From Ureibacillus terrenus (GTDB taxonomy: Bacteria; Bacillota; Bacilli; Bacillales_A; Planococcaceae): DNA of 64,000 bases. The stretch is taken from assembly GCF_006569205.1 (NCBI RefSeq), contig NZ_VIGD01000003.1:1-64000 (forward strand), written 5' to 3'. The position numbers and the translations under genes were made by a program. Shown piece by piece: positions 36,464-44,773 of this stretch. The notes below the pieces were generated by a model. That model was not told where the DNA came from. It saw nothing but the letters and a program-made list of their open reading frames with translations, and searched no databases. Positions within the stretch are counted from its first letter, which is position 1, and every line of letters begins with the position of its first letter.

Positions 36464-38611
36464 TTATTTTTGCTTTATTTCATCCGGAAATTCCATCTTC
36501 CAGCTGAAATAGTCCCCGTCCGGCTGTTTTTCGTAGCGCAATAGGGCGTCAAACTTGTTCCCTTTCTTGCTTGTCAGGCCTTTGACAAGCACTTTGCCAT
36601 CTTTGAGCAGCTTCTTCACCATCGTTTTCGTCGGTTTCTTTTTCATGGCGGCGAGGAATTTATCGTTTTTCCAAATGACGAATTTGCATCCGTTCTTCCA
36701 GTTGCTGCAGCCGAAGCCTCTCTGCCCTTCAATGACGTCATGGCCGCAGAGCGGGCATTTTCCCAATGGTTCATGGGATTTCTTTTGCGCTTCATTTAAA
36801 ATGATGTCTTTTTCTTGTTGAATGGTATGTACCGCTTTTTTCGTGAATTCAAAAATGAACTGCAGAAATTGATCCCGTCTGAATTTTTGTTTTTCGATAT
36901 CGGCGAGGGTTTTTTCCAGCCGGCCGGTAAAGTCCAAATCGAACAGCTCTTTCACCGGGAAGGTTTCCACCAATCTTCTTCCAAGTTCTGTACAGATCAA
37001 ATATTTATTTTTCGATGTGATATAGCCCGCCGTTTTCAATTTTTTGATTGTTTCCGCCCTTGTTGCCGGCGTTCCGATGCTGAAGCCGCTCAGGATGCCG
37101 GCCATGATTTCGTCGCTGTCTTCATCCTGCCCCTTCCCCTTTCCGCACGTTTCCATCACCTTCAGCAACGTTTTCTCCGTATGGTGCTTCGGCGGCTTGG
37201 TTGTATGGGAAGTGAGCTCGGCGCCGGCGACGGCCACCTGGCCATGGAGTTCCACATGGGGAAGAATCGCATCCTTTGTTGCGATGTTTTCGACCTTCCG
37301 CCATCCTTCCACGAGTTGCACCCTGCCCCTTGATATAAATATTCCAGCAATCTCATCATGTTCCACTTTCGTCGCAATTTTTGTTTCTTCGTGTTCCGCA
37401 AGCGGCATAAACTGCATGATGAAACGGTTTTTGATCGCTTCATAGACGATGGCTTCATCTTTCGTCAAAGACGCCGGTTTGACATAAGTCGGAATGATGG
37501 CGCTGTGGCTTTCCACTTTCGAGTTGTCAAAGACGCGCTTCTTCTTGGAAAAGACGATTTCATTTTCGTAAGGCAGTCCTTTTTTGAGGATTTCAAGCAC
37601 CCTTTTCGCTTTTTCCGCCAGACTTTCTTCCAGCACGACGCTGGCCGTGCGGGGATAGGTGATGTATTTCTTTTCGTAAAGGGATTGGGCCACCTTCAAC
37701 ACTTTGTCGGACGTCCAGCCCTTGTATTTCCCCGTAATGTATCCCTGAAGGTTCGTCAGGTTGAACAAATATGGGGGATATTCTTTCTTCCGTTCGACCT
37801 TTTTCTCGATCACGCGGGCAGGCCGTCCCGTTAATGCTTGTCGGATGCTTTCCAATTGCGCCTTTGTTTTAAACTTGTCCTCCCCGTTTTCCTGGTAGGT
37901 GCCTTTGTAAGTCTCTCCATCTTTCGTTTGGAAAATGGCTTCCAGTTTGTAGTAGTCTTCCGGAACGAATTGTTCAATCTCCTTGTCCCGGTCGTAGATG
38001 ATTTTTAACGTCGGCAGCAGAACCCTTCCGATGTTCAAGGGGCTGCCGGAGCCTTTCTGGTATTTCAGCGTGGCGACGGACGTCAAATTGATGCCGATGA
38101 CCCAATCCGCCCATTGCCGGCAAATCCCTGCATCCAAAAGCGGCCTCATGTCGGTGTTTGGAATCATGTTTTGGAGGCCTTTCAATACTTCTTCCTGCGT
38201 CCATTCATTTTGCAGCATGCAGTATACCGGCTTGTTCGGATTCATCCGATAAATGATCGTATCGCCGATCAGCTGCCCTTCCCGGTCGTAATCGCAGGCG
38301 GAAATGATCATTTCCACATCCGGGCGGTTCATGAGATTCTTGATGATTTGCAGCTGCTTTTTGGCGCTGTTTTTGGGATCCGTTTTGATTTTGTATTGGA
38401 AGTTTGAAGGGATGAACGGAAAATACTCCATTCTCCACGTCTTCATTTTCGGGTCGTAATCTTTTGCATCGTAAAGTTCAAAAAGGTGTCCATATGCCCA
38501 CGTAATTATATATCCGTTCCCTTCGAAATACCCTTCTTTTTTCGTTTTGATGTGCAGGGCGTCGGCAATGTTTTTCGCCACGGACGGCTTTTCGGTTAAG
38601 ATGAGTTTCAT
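36464..38611 (-). CDS. topB: DNA topoisomerase III
   Basis: Type IA topoisomerase of 715 residues that relaxes negatively supercoiled DNA and decatenates replication intermediates. The Toprim domain opens MKLILTEKPSVAKNIADALH, with the SACDYDREGQ acidic triad. The active-site tyrosine lies in KYITYPRTAS. The C-terminal half ends with a zinc ribbon (CPLCGHDVIEGQRGFGCSNW and NGCKFVIWK). I start at ATG 38609-38611 after GGGTGATCC; a GTG four codons earlier is within that site. Single gene. Length agrees with Bacillus TopB (about 727). Confidence 0.95.
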   Translation of the reverse strand: MKLILTEKPSVAKNIADALHIKTKKEGYFEGNGYIITWAYGHLFELYDAKDYDPKMKTWRMEYFPFIPSNFQYKIKTDPKNSAKKQLQIIKNLMNRPDVEMIISACDYDREGQLIGDTIIYRMNPNKPVYCMLQNEWTQEEVLKGLQNMIPNTDMRPLLDAGICRQWADWVIGINLTSVATLKYQKGSGSPLNIGRVLLPTLKIIYDRDKEIEQFVPEDYYKLEAIFQTKDGETYKGTYQENGEDKFKTKAQLESIRQALTGRPARVIEKKVERKKEYPPYLFNLTNLQGYITGKYKGWTSDKVLKVAQSLYEKKYITYPRTASVVLEESLAEKAKRVLEILKKGLPYENEIVFSKKKRVFDNSKVESHSAIIPTYVKPASLTKDEAIVYEAIKNRFIMQFMPLAEHEETKIATKVEHDEIAGIFISRGRVQLVEGWRKVENIATKDAILPHVELHGQVAVAGAELTSHTTKPPKHHTEKTLLKVMETCGKGKGQDEDSDEIMAGILSGFSIGTPATRAETIKKLKTAGYITSKNKYLICTELGRRLVETFPVKELFDLDFTGRLEKTLADIEKQKFRRDQFLQFIFEFTKKAVHTIQQEKDIILNEAQKKSHEPLGKCPLCGHDVIEGQRGFGCSNWKNGCKFVIWKNDKFLAAMKKKPTKTMVKKLLKDGKVLVKGLTSKKGNKFDALLRYEKQPDGDYFSWKMEFPDEIKQK

Positions 38612-38805
38612 GTTTTGGATCACCCGGTTTCAAGCAGTTTTATATTGTTTATTATAATGTTTTTTCTATTAAATGGATGGCGGAACCGTTTTGTTTTGAT
38701 GACTTTTCGAGATATTTTGTGTTTTATAGAGAATTTTTTAATATTTTTATAGAAATTCCGTTCTAATATTGATATAATATTTTTGCAAAGTGGGGTGGGA
38801 GTTTT

Positions 38806-39216
38806 ATGCAGAACATATCATACAGAACGGTTTTATGGATTATTCCCTTGTCCATTCTTTTAATCTTTTGGTATATGTACCGCCCAAGCGACGGCGATGA
38901 ATATATAGCGTATATTCAGGCAGCGTCTTTGGAAGGTTCATCCGTGAATTTGGAGAAGGCGTTAAACGGCTATTGCAAAGACGAGGAATGGATCTTTTTC
39001 AAAACGAACAACCGCCAGCATGTGGTGGAGTTCAAGGGAGCCTGTCCGGTGAATGGACAAGAAAAGGCGAAGGTCAATTTGCAATTCATTGTGGAAAAGG
39101 ATTTGAGCGGCTATAAGGTGGGGGCCATGCTGCTTGATGGGGAACAGCAGACATCCGAACAGCGTGATTCCTTCTTGCAGGAAGTCGCAAGGAAAAATGA
39201 AGTCGCCGCTCCGTAG
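38806..39216 (+). CDS. Hypothetical membrane-anchored protein (136 aa)
   Basis: Not recognised. The N-terminus MQNISYRTVLWIIPLSILLI continues FWYMYRP, a single transmembrane anchor with no lipobox. The extracytoplasmic domain of about 110 residues contains two cysteines (NGYCKDEEWIFF and EFKGACPVNG), which may pair. The ribosome binding site GTGGGGTGGGAG precedes ATG, and a TATAAT box lies at about 38776. It is divergent from topB and stands alone, followed by a terminator at 39358. Confidence 0.65.
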   Translation: MQNISYRTVLWIIPLSILLIFWYMYRPSDGDEYIAYIQAASLEGSSVNLEKALNGYCKDEEWIFFKTNNRQHVVEFKGACPVNGQEKAKVNLQFIVEKDLSGYKVGAMLLDGEQQTSEQRDSFLQEVARKNEVAAP

Positions 39217-39357
39217 GATTCATGTCGGGGCAGGGAGATCGTGATCCGGATTACCATTTTGGAAGCGATTGGGTTGAATCGTCTTTTCAGGAAAAAACAA
39301 TAGATTTTGGGACCTCCTTAGGATATTATAACTTTGGGGACTTCCTTTAAGGATTTG

Positions 39358-39395
39358 AAAAAAGAGCGGATCGGTTGAGGATTCGCTCTTTTTTC
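39358..39395. terminator. Terminator after the 38.8 kb gene
   Basis: AAAAAAGAGCG and CGCTCTTTTTT, with an additional inner GAT/ATT pairing and flanking A and T tracts. Confidence 0.8.
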
Positions 39396-39435
39396 ATTTG
39401 GCTTGAGAGATATGGAATCGGATTGAGGAGATAAT

Positions 39436-40010
39436 AGTCTGACCTGGGCAAAGTTCCTGCTTGGGCATATGGATGAACCGCAATTTGGAAAGACAAGAAT
39501 GCAGCTTGAATACAACTTGGGCGAATAAGGATTCGACTTGGGCAAATAAAGAGCTTTCTTGGGCACTCGGAGCCTCAACTTAGGCAGATAGTGTTCCTAC
39601 TTGGGCGCTTGAAACCTCGGTTTGGGCAGATGAGTCTTCATCTTGGGCATTTAATGATCCTCCTTGGGCAGTTAGAGTCCTTGCTTGGACGCTTAGATAA
39701 TCCGCTCGGCATATGAGGCTTCAACTCGGGCACTTAAATTCCTAACTTGGGCAGATAAAACCTCTACTTGGGCACTTATATCCTTAGCTTGGGCATTTAA
39801 TGATTCTACTTGGGCGCTTAGATAATCCGCTCGGGTATATGAGGCTTCAATTCGGGCACTTAAATTCCTAACTTGGGCAGATAAAACCTCTACTTGGGCA
39901 CTTGAAGCTCCAACTTGGGCAGACAAAGATCCTCCTTGGGCACTTAAAGCCTCAACTTGGGCAGATAAAGCCTTTACTCGGGCACTTAGAACCCCAATCT
40001 GGTCATCCAA
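39436..40010 (-). repeat. Tandem 21-bp repeat array (TGCCCAAGT core)
   Basis: About two dozen imperfect 21-bp units with a GCCCAAGT.GA core fill 575 bp. On the minus strand part of it (39693-40010) is open for 105 codons and reads as heptads, LSAQVEA LSAQVRN LSARVEA, as a coiled coil would. Beyond 39693 the same heptads continue in another frame after a one-base deletion, and contain a stop. It is either a broken repeat-protein gene or, more likely given the noncoding relatives at 34.5 and 43 kb, a periodic intergenic DNA family. Low support as a gene. Confidence 0.7.
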
Positions 40011-40064
40011 ATTTTTTCTTATTCAGATAGCATCCCCGGCACCAAAACCTTCGTCAAAAAAAAC

Positions 40065-40092
40065 AAAGGGCACGATCAACTCGTGCCCTTTT
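40065..40092. terminator. Terminator downstream of aspA
   Basis: AAAGGGCACGA and TCGTGCCCTTT form an 11-bp perfect stem, followed on the minus strand by GTTTTTTTTGACG. A diverged second copy (ACTCGATCAGTTCGTGCCCTTTTCC) lies at 40134-40158. Confidence 0.85.
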
Positions 40093-40192
40093 CCCATTTA
40101 ATGAATTTGGTGATGTCCTTGAAAATTGTAGGCGGGAACTCGATCAGTTCGTGCCCTTTTCCGATTTAAACTTCCTTTTCCTTATAAACCCA

Positions 40193-41599
40193 TCAATGCT
40201 TCCCGGCAATGCCCGGATGCGTCATTTCATACGGATTTAAAATTTCATTTAATTGCTCTTCCGTTAATACGCCATATTTGATGCAGAGGTCGCGGATGGA
40301 TTCTCCTGTGAGATAGGCTTCGCGCGCCAATTTGGCCGCCGTTTCGTAGCCGACGTGCGGGTTGATGGCTGTGATGATGCCAATGCTTTTTTCCACGTAT
40401 TCCTTCATGCGTTTTTCATTCGCCTGGATGCCTTTTAAGCAATATTCCGTAAAGGCTTTGAAGACATTGTTCATGATGGAAATGGATTGAATCAAATTAA
40501 AGAATAGAACCGGTTCCATCACGTTCAATTCGAATTGGCCCGCTTCGGACGCAGATGAAATCGTCACGTCATTGCCGAACACCTGGAATGCCACCTGGTT
40601 CACCACTTCCGGCATGACCGGATTCACTTTGCCCGGCATGATGGAAGAACCTGGCTGGCGGGCAGGAAGGACGATTTCCGCAAGTCCCGCGCGCGGTCCG
40701 GATGCCATCAGGCGCAAGTCGTTGGCGATTTTGGACATGTTGAGCATGCAGACCTTCAATGCCGAAGAAACTTCAGTATAACAGTCCGTGTTTTGCGTCG
40801 CATCCACCAAATGTTTGGCCGTTCTCAATGGATGGCCGCTCAATTCCACTAAATGTTTTGTGACGATTTCAATGTATTTCGGATCGGCATTTAATCCCGT
40901 GCCGACCGCTGTTGCTCCCATATTGATGTCATATAAATGTTTTTTCGTATTGGAAATCCGTTCAATGTCGCGGGCAATCACATTGGCATATGCCTCGAAT
41001 TCTTGTCCGAGCAGAATCGGCACCGCATCCTGCAAGTGGGTTCTGCCCATTTTGATGACGCCGGCGAATTCATCTGCCTTTTTCAAAAATGCCTGCTGCA
41101 TAGTTGTTGTTGTTTCGATCAACTGATCCAATAAACTCAACACGGCGATGCGAGTGGCAGTCGGAAACGCATCGTTTGTGGATTGGGACATATTGACGTG
41201 CGAATTTGGACTGATGACGGAGTAATTTCCTTTTTCTTCTCCCATCAATTCCAATGCGCGATTGGCAATCACTTCATTCGCGTTCATATTGATGGAAGTT
41301 CCTGCCCCGCCCTGGATAGGATCCACCACAAATTGGTCATTCCATTTGCCTTCGATCACTTCTTCTGCGGCTTTGACGATGTATTGCCCAATTTCTTTAT
41401 CCAATAAGCCGACTTCCATATTGGCCAACGCGGCTGCTTTTTTCACAATGCCAAGAGCTTTGATCAATTCCGGATGGATGCGGTAACCCGTAATCGGGAA
41501 GTTTTCAGTCGCACGGGCCGTTTGCACCCCATAATATGCCTCTGCCGGAATCTCCTTTTCTCCCAAAAAATCTTTTTCGATGCGGATATTCTTATTCAT
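40193..41599 (-). CDS. aspA: Aspartate ammonia-lyase
   Basis: Aspartase of 468 residues (fumarase/aspartase superfamily), converting L-aspartate to fumarate and ammonia. The superfamily signature GSSIMPGKVNP is at about 317-327, with the catalytic Ser. The substrate-binding GGAGTSINMNANEVIANRA and SPNSHVNMSQSTNDAFPTA blocks are intact. The N-terminus IRIEKDFLGEKEIPAEAYYG and the length fit AspA better than class II fumarase, which is closely related. ATG follows AAAGGAGATAGTTTCTG. A cre-like site lies 36 bp upstream of the start, so glucose repression is likely. It is followed by strong terminators. Confidence 0.9.
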   Translation of the reverse strand: MNKNIRIEKDFLGEKEIPAEAYYGVQTARATENFPITGYRIHPELIKALGIVKKAAALANMEVGLLDKEIGQYIVKAAEEVIEGKWNDQFVVDPIQGGAGTSINMNANEVIANRALELMGEEKGNYSVISPNSHVNMSQSTNDAFPTATRIAVLSLLDQLIETTTTMQQAFLKKADEFAGVIKMGRTHLQDAVPILLGQEFEAYANVIARDIERISNTKKHLYDINMGATAVGTGLNADPKYIEIVTKHLVELSGHPLRTAKHLVDATQNTDCYTEVSSALKVCMLNMSKIANDLRLMASGPRAGLAEIVLPARQPGSSIMPGKVNPVMPEVVNQVAFQVFGNDVTISSASEAGQFELNVMEPVLFFNLIQSISIMNNVFKAFTEYCLKGIQANEKRMKEYVEKSIGIITAINPHVGYETAAKLAREAYLTGESIRDLCIKYGVLTEEQLNEILNPYEMTHPGIAGKH

Positions 41600-41634
41600 C
41601 AGAAACTATCTCCTTTTCTTCGTTAAACGCTAAA

Positions 41635-41648
41635 AGTAACCGTTTTCA
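41635..41648 (-). promoter_or_regulatory. cre-like site upstream of aspA
   Basis: TGAAAACGGTTACT matches the CcpA consensus TGWAANCGNTNWCA at 13 of 14 positions. Its place just upstream of the aspA start suggests repression by CcpA. Confidence 0.6.
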
Positions 41649-41844
41649 TCATCGAAAATGTTAATAACATGCTATCAATTACATACTACAACATTCTATC
41701 ACAGAAAGATATCAAATAGGCTCCGTTTCTCAATAGTAATTTATAATAGTATTGCGAAATTATCATAAATGTTATTTAATAGATTTTATATTGTTTTATT
41801 TCCGATTTTTCTCAATAATTCTGACAGTTTCGAGGGGAAGTCCA

Positions 41845-42741
41845 GTGAATTTATCAGCGATCATCAAACTGGCCGCGAGCATGGCCATTTTCGGCTCCAT
41901 CGGTTTATTTACGAAAAATGCGGGGATTCCCGCAATCGAGCTCGTGTTTGTCCGTTGCATTTGCGCCACCTTGTTTTTGGGAGGCCTGTGGTTTGCGACG
42001 GGTGGACATAAGAACGAAGTCTGGAATCGGAAAGAAGTCATCCGGACTTTGCTTTGCGGGATTTTTCTCGTGCTGAACTGGGTGTTTTTGTTTAAGGCAT
42101 TTGAAGAAATGTCCATTTCGGTCGCAATCTCCATTTATAATATGGCGCCGATTTTCGTGCTGATTTTAGGGGTTCTTTTTTTGAAAGAACGCATCACGGC
42201 CGGAAATATTGCGGCCATCCTCGTATGTTTTGTCGGCTCCCTTTTTATTATCGGAGTGGAGCATTTAAATTCCGTCGAAGCGTTTATGAATTCCGGATTT
42301 GTCTGGGCGGTTTTATCGGCACTCTGTTATGCGATGACGATGTTACTGAGCAAAACATTGAAAGGCTTGTCGCCTTACGCCACGACATTTTTGCAGACGA
42401 TCGTAGGCATCGTGATGCTATGGCCGATGTGCGATTTTTCGGTGTTCCACGGTTTGTCTGCCAAGAATATTTTCTTTATTTTGGGAACGGGCATTATCCA
42501 TACGGGATTTGTGTATTATTTATTTTTTGACAGCATCCGCAAATTGCCGACGATCCTTGTGTCCGTCTTGACGTTCGTCGATCCGGTGGTGGCCATTTTG
42601 TTGGATACGGTGCTGCTTGGATTCAGACCGGACTTGTTGCAGACTGTCGGGATTATGATGGTGTTTGGCGGCATTTTCTATACGGTCTTGAAGCCGAAAC
42701 GGTATGCGCGGGTGAGGAAGAAGGAGAAGCTGGCGCAGTAA
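41845..42741 (+). CDS. EamA/DMT-family transporter
   Basis: Membrane protein of 298 residues with ten predicted helices arranged as two EamA repeats (about 1-140 and 150-290). Typical elements are KLAASMAIFGSIGLFTKN, FVRCICATLFLGGLWF, and the second-repeat PYATTFLQTIVGIVMLWP and VSVLTFVDPVVAILLDTVLL. Substrates of this family are usually amino acids or metabolites, exported. I start at GTG 41845 because GAGGGGA lies seven bases upstream and the product then begins at the first helix; the frame is open from 41752. Divergent from aspA, single gene, with a terminator at 42789. Confidence 0.85.
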   Translation: MNLSAIIKLAASMAIFGSIGLFTKNAGIPAIELVFVRCICATLFLGGLWFATGGHKNEVWNRKEVIRTLLCGIFLVLNWVFLFKAFEEMSISVAISIYNMAPIFVLILGVLFLKERITAGNIAAILVCFVGSLFIIGVEHLNSVEAFMNSGFVWAVLSALCYAMTMLLSKTLKGLSPYATTFLQTIVGIVMLWPMCDFSVFHGLSAKNIFFILGTGIIHTGFVYYLFFDSIRKLPTILVSVLTFVDPVVAILLDTVLLGFRPDLLQTVGIMMVFGGIFYTVLKPKRYARVRKKEKLAQ

Positions 42742-42788
42742 GAGAAGCTTTTTGCTTCGTGACTGGATTTTAAATGGCATTTGGCTGG

Positions 42789-42831
42789 AGCGAAGATTCC
42801 CTTTGGGCGGGGAATCGTCGCGTTTTTTTTT
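42789..42831 (+). terminator. Terminator after the DMT transporter
   Basis: GCGAAGATTCCC pairs with GGGGAATCGTCGC (one bulge), followed by nine T residues. Confidence 0.85.
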
Positions 42832-42884
42832 CGGGGATGTGGGAAATAAAGGATTTTTTCCTTTCCATGCAAAGTGCATTTTTC

Positions 42885-43215
42885 CCCTTTTGGCGATTAT
42901 TTTTGGAAGATTGGCGATTTATCCTTTCTACTTCGGCGATTATCTCCCCGATTTTGGCGATCCTTGCCAACAAAAAAACAATTTCCCGTTAGCCTACTTT
43001 TCCTCCAATTAGCCGATTACGCCACTCCTCTCCGATCATCACTTCATAATCCCCAACATTAGAAGCATCTTGCATTTTGAACAAAATCTTAGTACAATTT
43101 AGTCAGAATCAATTTTAAAAAAATTCTGCCAAGTCTGGCAGGAAATCCGCAAACATGATAAAAATTCGCCAATTTTCAAAATACGCATTCCACCATAATC
43201 AAAACATCATCCGCC
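42885..43215. repeat. Two facing stretches of 21-bp periodic repeats
   Basis: Minus strand: AATCGCCAAAA, AATCGCCAATC, AATCGCCGAAG, AATCGCCAAAA spaced 21, 22 and 21 bp. Plus strand: TCTGCCAAGT, TCCGCAAAC, TCGCCAATT, TTCCACCAT, TCCGCCAATC spaced 20-23 bp. The core is shared with the 34.5 kb and 39.4-40.0 kb stretches. Confidence 0.5.
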
Positions 43216-43231
43216 AATCAAGGGATACATA

Positions 43232-43272
43232 TTCCAAAGCGGCAATCGATCCACTGATTGTCCGCTTTGGAA
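43232..43272. other. Long inverted repeat
   Basis: TTCCAAAGCGG (43232-43242) and CCGCTTTGGAA (43262-43272) are perfect complements, extended inward by CAATC/GATTG. No T tract follows on either side, so it is not a typical terminator. Confidence 0.5.
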
Positions 43273-43578
43273 ATTCCGCCATAAACTTTCCTTTCCAATA
43301 ATTCAATTGAATCATTACCATTCATGTAGTGGGAATCCTTCATTCCCGCTATCTTTTTTTGTGATCTTACAACAACACAGGCACAAATAAAAAGACATGC
43401 GACATCCCTATTGGCCACATGCCCTAATCTTTATTTCAATCCAAAATCCCAAATTTCCCAAAAAATCCATAAAAAATAATAAAAACCTCCTTTATCAATT
43501 TATTCCACATTGTCTCATTTTCTTAATCACAAAACTTGTCCATGTTTCAATACCGGTTTTTTATACCAATACCCATTA

Positions 43579-43612
43579 AAAAAGCTGATTGGAAAGTTGT
43601 TTTCCAATCAGC
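43579..43612 (-). terminator. Terminator of the CvfC/YpgR-type gene
   Basis: GCTGATTGGAAA and TTTCCAATCAGC make a perfect 12-bp stem with a 5-base loop, followed on the minus strand by TTTTTTAATGG. Confidence 0.85.
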
Positions 43613-43620
43613 CTATTTCA

Positions 43621-44736
43621 TTACTTATTTCTCTCCATCATCTGCTTCCAGACGGAGCCTTTTGCTTCTTCGCCCTGTTCGATGCGGGCGATGGCCATTT
43701 TCACCTGGAGTCTCACTTCAAATTCCGGATCGTTTTCCGCTTCCCGAAGCGCGGGGAGGGCGCGTTCCGTTCCGGATTCGTACAAAAACATCGCGGCGCG
43801 CCAACGGACAAGTTTATTTTTGTCCTTCAACGCTTCCATCATCGCCGGTTCAAACTCCACAAACCCGAGGTCGCTCATGCAGTCCCCCGCTGTGCGGCGG
43901 ACGGCCGGGCTTTTGTCATTCAGCGCGCGGATCAATAGCGGCACCACCGCCCGATCTTCAATCATGCCCAAATAGACCGTCGCCAGTCTCCGAATGGACA
44001 TTTGCTCATCTTCCAGCGCTTTTTCAAGAAGCGGCAAATCCTCCAAATCCGGATCCGGAATCTGGGACAGCATCTGGAAGCGCTCTTTCCAATCGTCCAC
44101 GTCAAATTCTTCCACCGTGATTTTTCTTCGTTTTACCGTTTCCGGTTTTTTCGCGTTGGCCGCTTCCACTATCCTCGCAACCCGCTCCTCGGGATACGTC
44201 GCTTCGATTTCCTTCAGGACGTTTTCGGCGATTTCTTCCTTGTCGCCGTAGCGCACGCCGAAATCCGCCCATTTGCGTTCCATAATATAGTTTTCGTCGG
44301 ATTTGTCGATTTTGATTTGTTGAAACGCCCTGATGAAGCGCTCCCCGGTGGAAATCCGATGTTCGCCGGAAGCATCGAACACTTTGATTTGCAATGGCAA
44401 TCCCCTGTACATTTGCACATGGACAAAGACTTCTCCGTAATGGTCCGGCGTCTGCCGGTCCTGTTCCACGTTCTCCGCCTCTTCGCCAAGGGCATTGCGG
44501 ACCTGGGATAAAATGGATTCCCATTGGTATTTCGGATTCCGTTCCACCGCCAAAAAGTCCGCCACGCGGTAAACGCCTTTGACCCCTTCAATCCGCAAAA
44601 TCTGGCGGATTTCTTCCGGAGCCTCCTGCACATTTTCTTTTGTAAAATTAAAGCTTTTGCCAAAAGGCAGTTCTTCATCCACCACCACTTTCATCGTGTT
44701 GGGGCTGGGTGTCGGTTCGATTGTTACGATTTTCAA
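43621..44736 (-). CDS. Conserved virulence factor C-like protein (CvfC/YpgR): Nfu-N plus HEAT repeats
   Basis: Protein of 371 residues. The N-terminal part (KIVTIEPTPSPNTMKVVVDE with FGKSFNFTKEN) is an Nfu/NifU N-terminal-like domain. The C-terminal part has HEAT-like repeats (LLEKALEDEQMSIRRLATVY, LLIRALNDKSPAVRRTAGDC, AMMEALKDKNKLVRWRAAMF). This architecture is that of YpgR of B. subtilis and CvfC of Staphylococcus; the exact role is unknown. The start is TTG at 44734-44736 with GGAGGGAAAACA upstream; a frame ten codons longer reaches 44766 but leaves the site inside. It follows the ABC-F gene by 37 bp. Confidence 0.85.
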   Translation of the reverse strand: MKIVTIEPTPSPNTMKVVVDEELPFGKSFNFTKENVQEAPEEIRQILRIEGVKGVYRVADFLAVERNPKYQWESILSQVRNALGEEAENVEQDRQTPDHYGEVFVHVQMYRGLPLQIKVFDASGEHRISTGERFIRAFQQIKIDKSDENYIMERKWADFGVRYGDKEEIAENVLKEIEATYPEERVARIVEAANAKKPETVKRRKITVEEFDVDDWKERFQMLSQIPDPDLEDLPLLEKALEDEQMSIRRLATVYLGMIEDRAVVPLLIRALNDKSPAVRRTAGDCMSDLGFVEFEPAMMEALKDKNKLVRWRAAMFLYESGTERALPALREAENDPEFEVRLQVKMAIARIEQGEEAKGSVWKQMMERNK

Positions 44737-44773
44737 TGTTTTCCCTCCGTTTTCCTTTTTCACCAAACTTTGT

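Larger units (their letters stand above)
42832..43578. other. Long gene-free region with periodic repeats and a hairpin
   Basis: No gene is supported over about 750 bp. At 42885-42970 AATCGCC units recur every 21-22 bp on the minus strand. At 43124-43215 TC.GCCAA-type units recur at about 21-bp steps on the plus strand, so the two stretches face each other. A perfect long stem sits at 43232-43272. The 66-codon minus-strand frame at 43218-43418 runs through that stem and has no ribosome binding site. Confidence 0.5.

Noticed and set aside
39693..40010. 105-codon frame of LSAQVEA heptads as a coiled-coil gene
   Set aside because: The repeat DNA continues past the stop in another frame with further stops, the ribosome binding site is poor, and related repeats elsewhere are clearly noncoding. 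Kept as a repeat.
43218..43418. 66-codon minus-strand frame in the gene desert
   Set aside because: It runs through the long stem at 43232-43272 and lacks a ribosome binding site.
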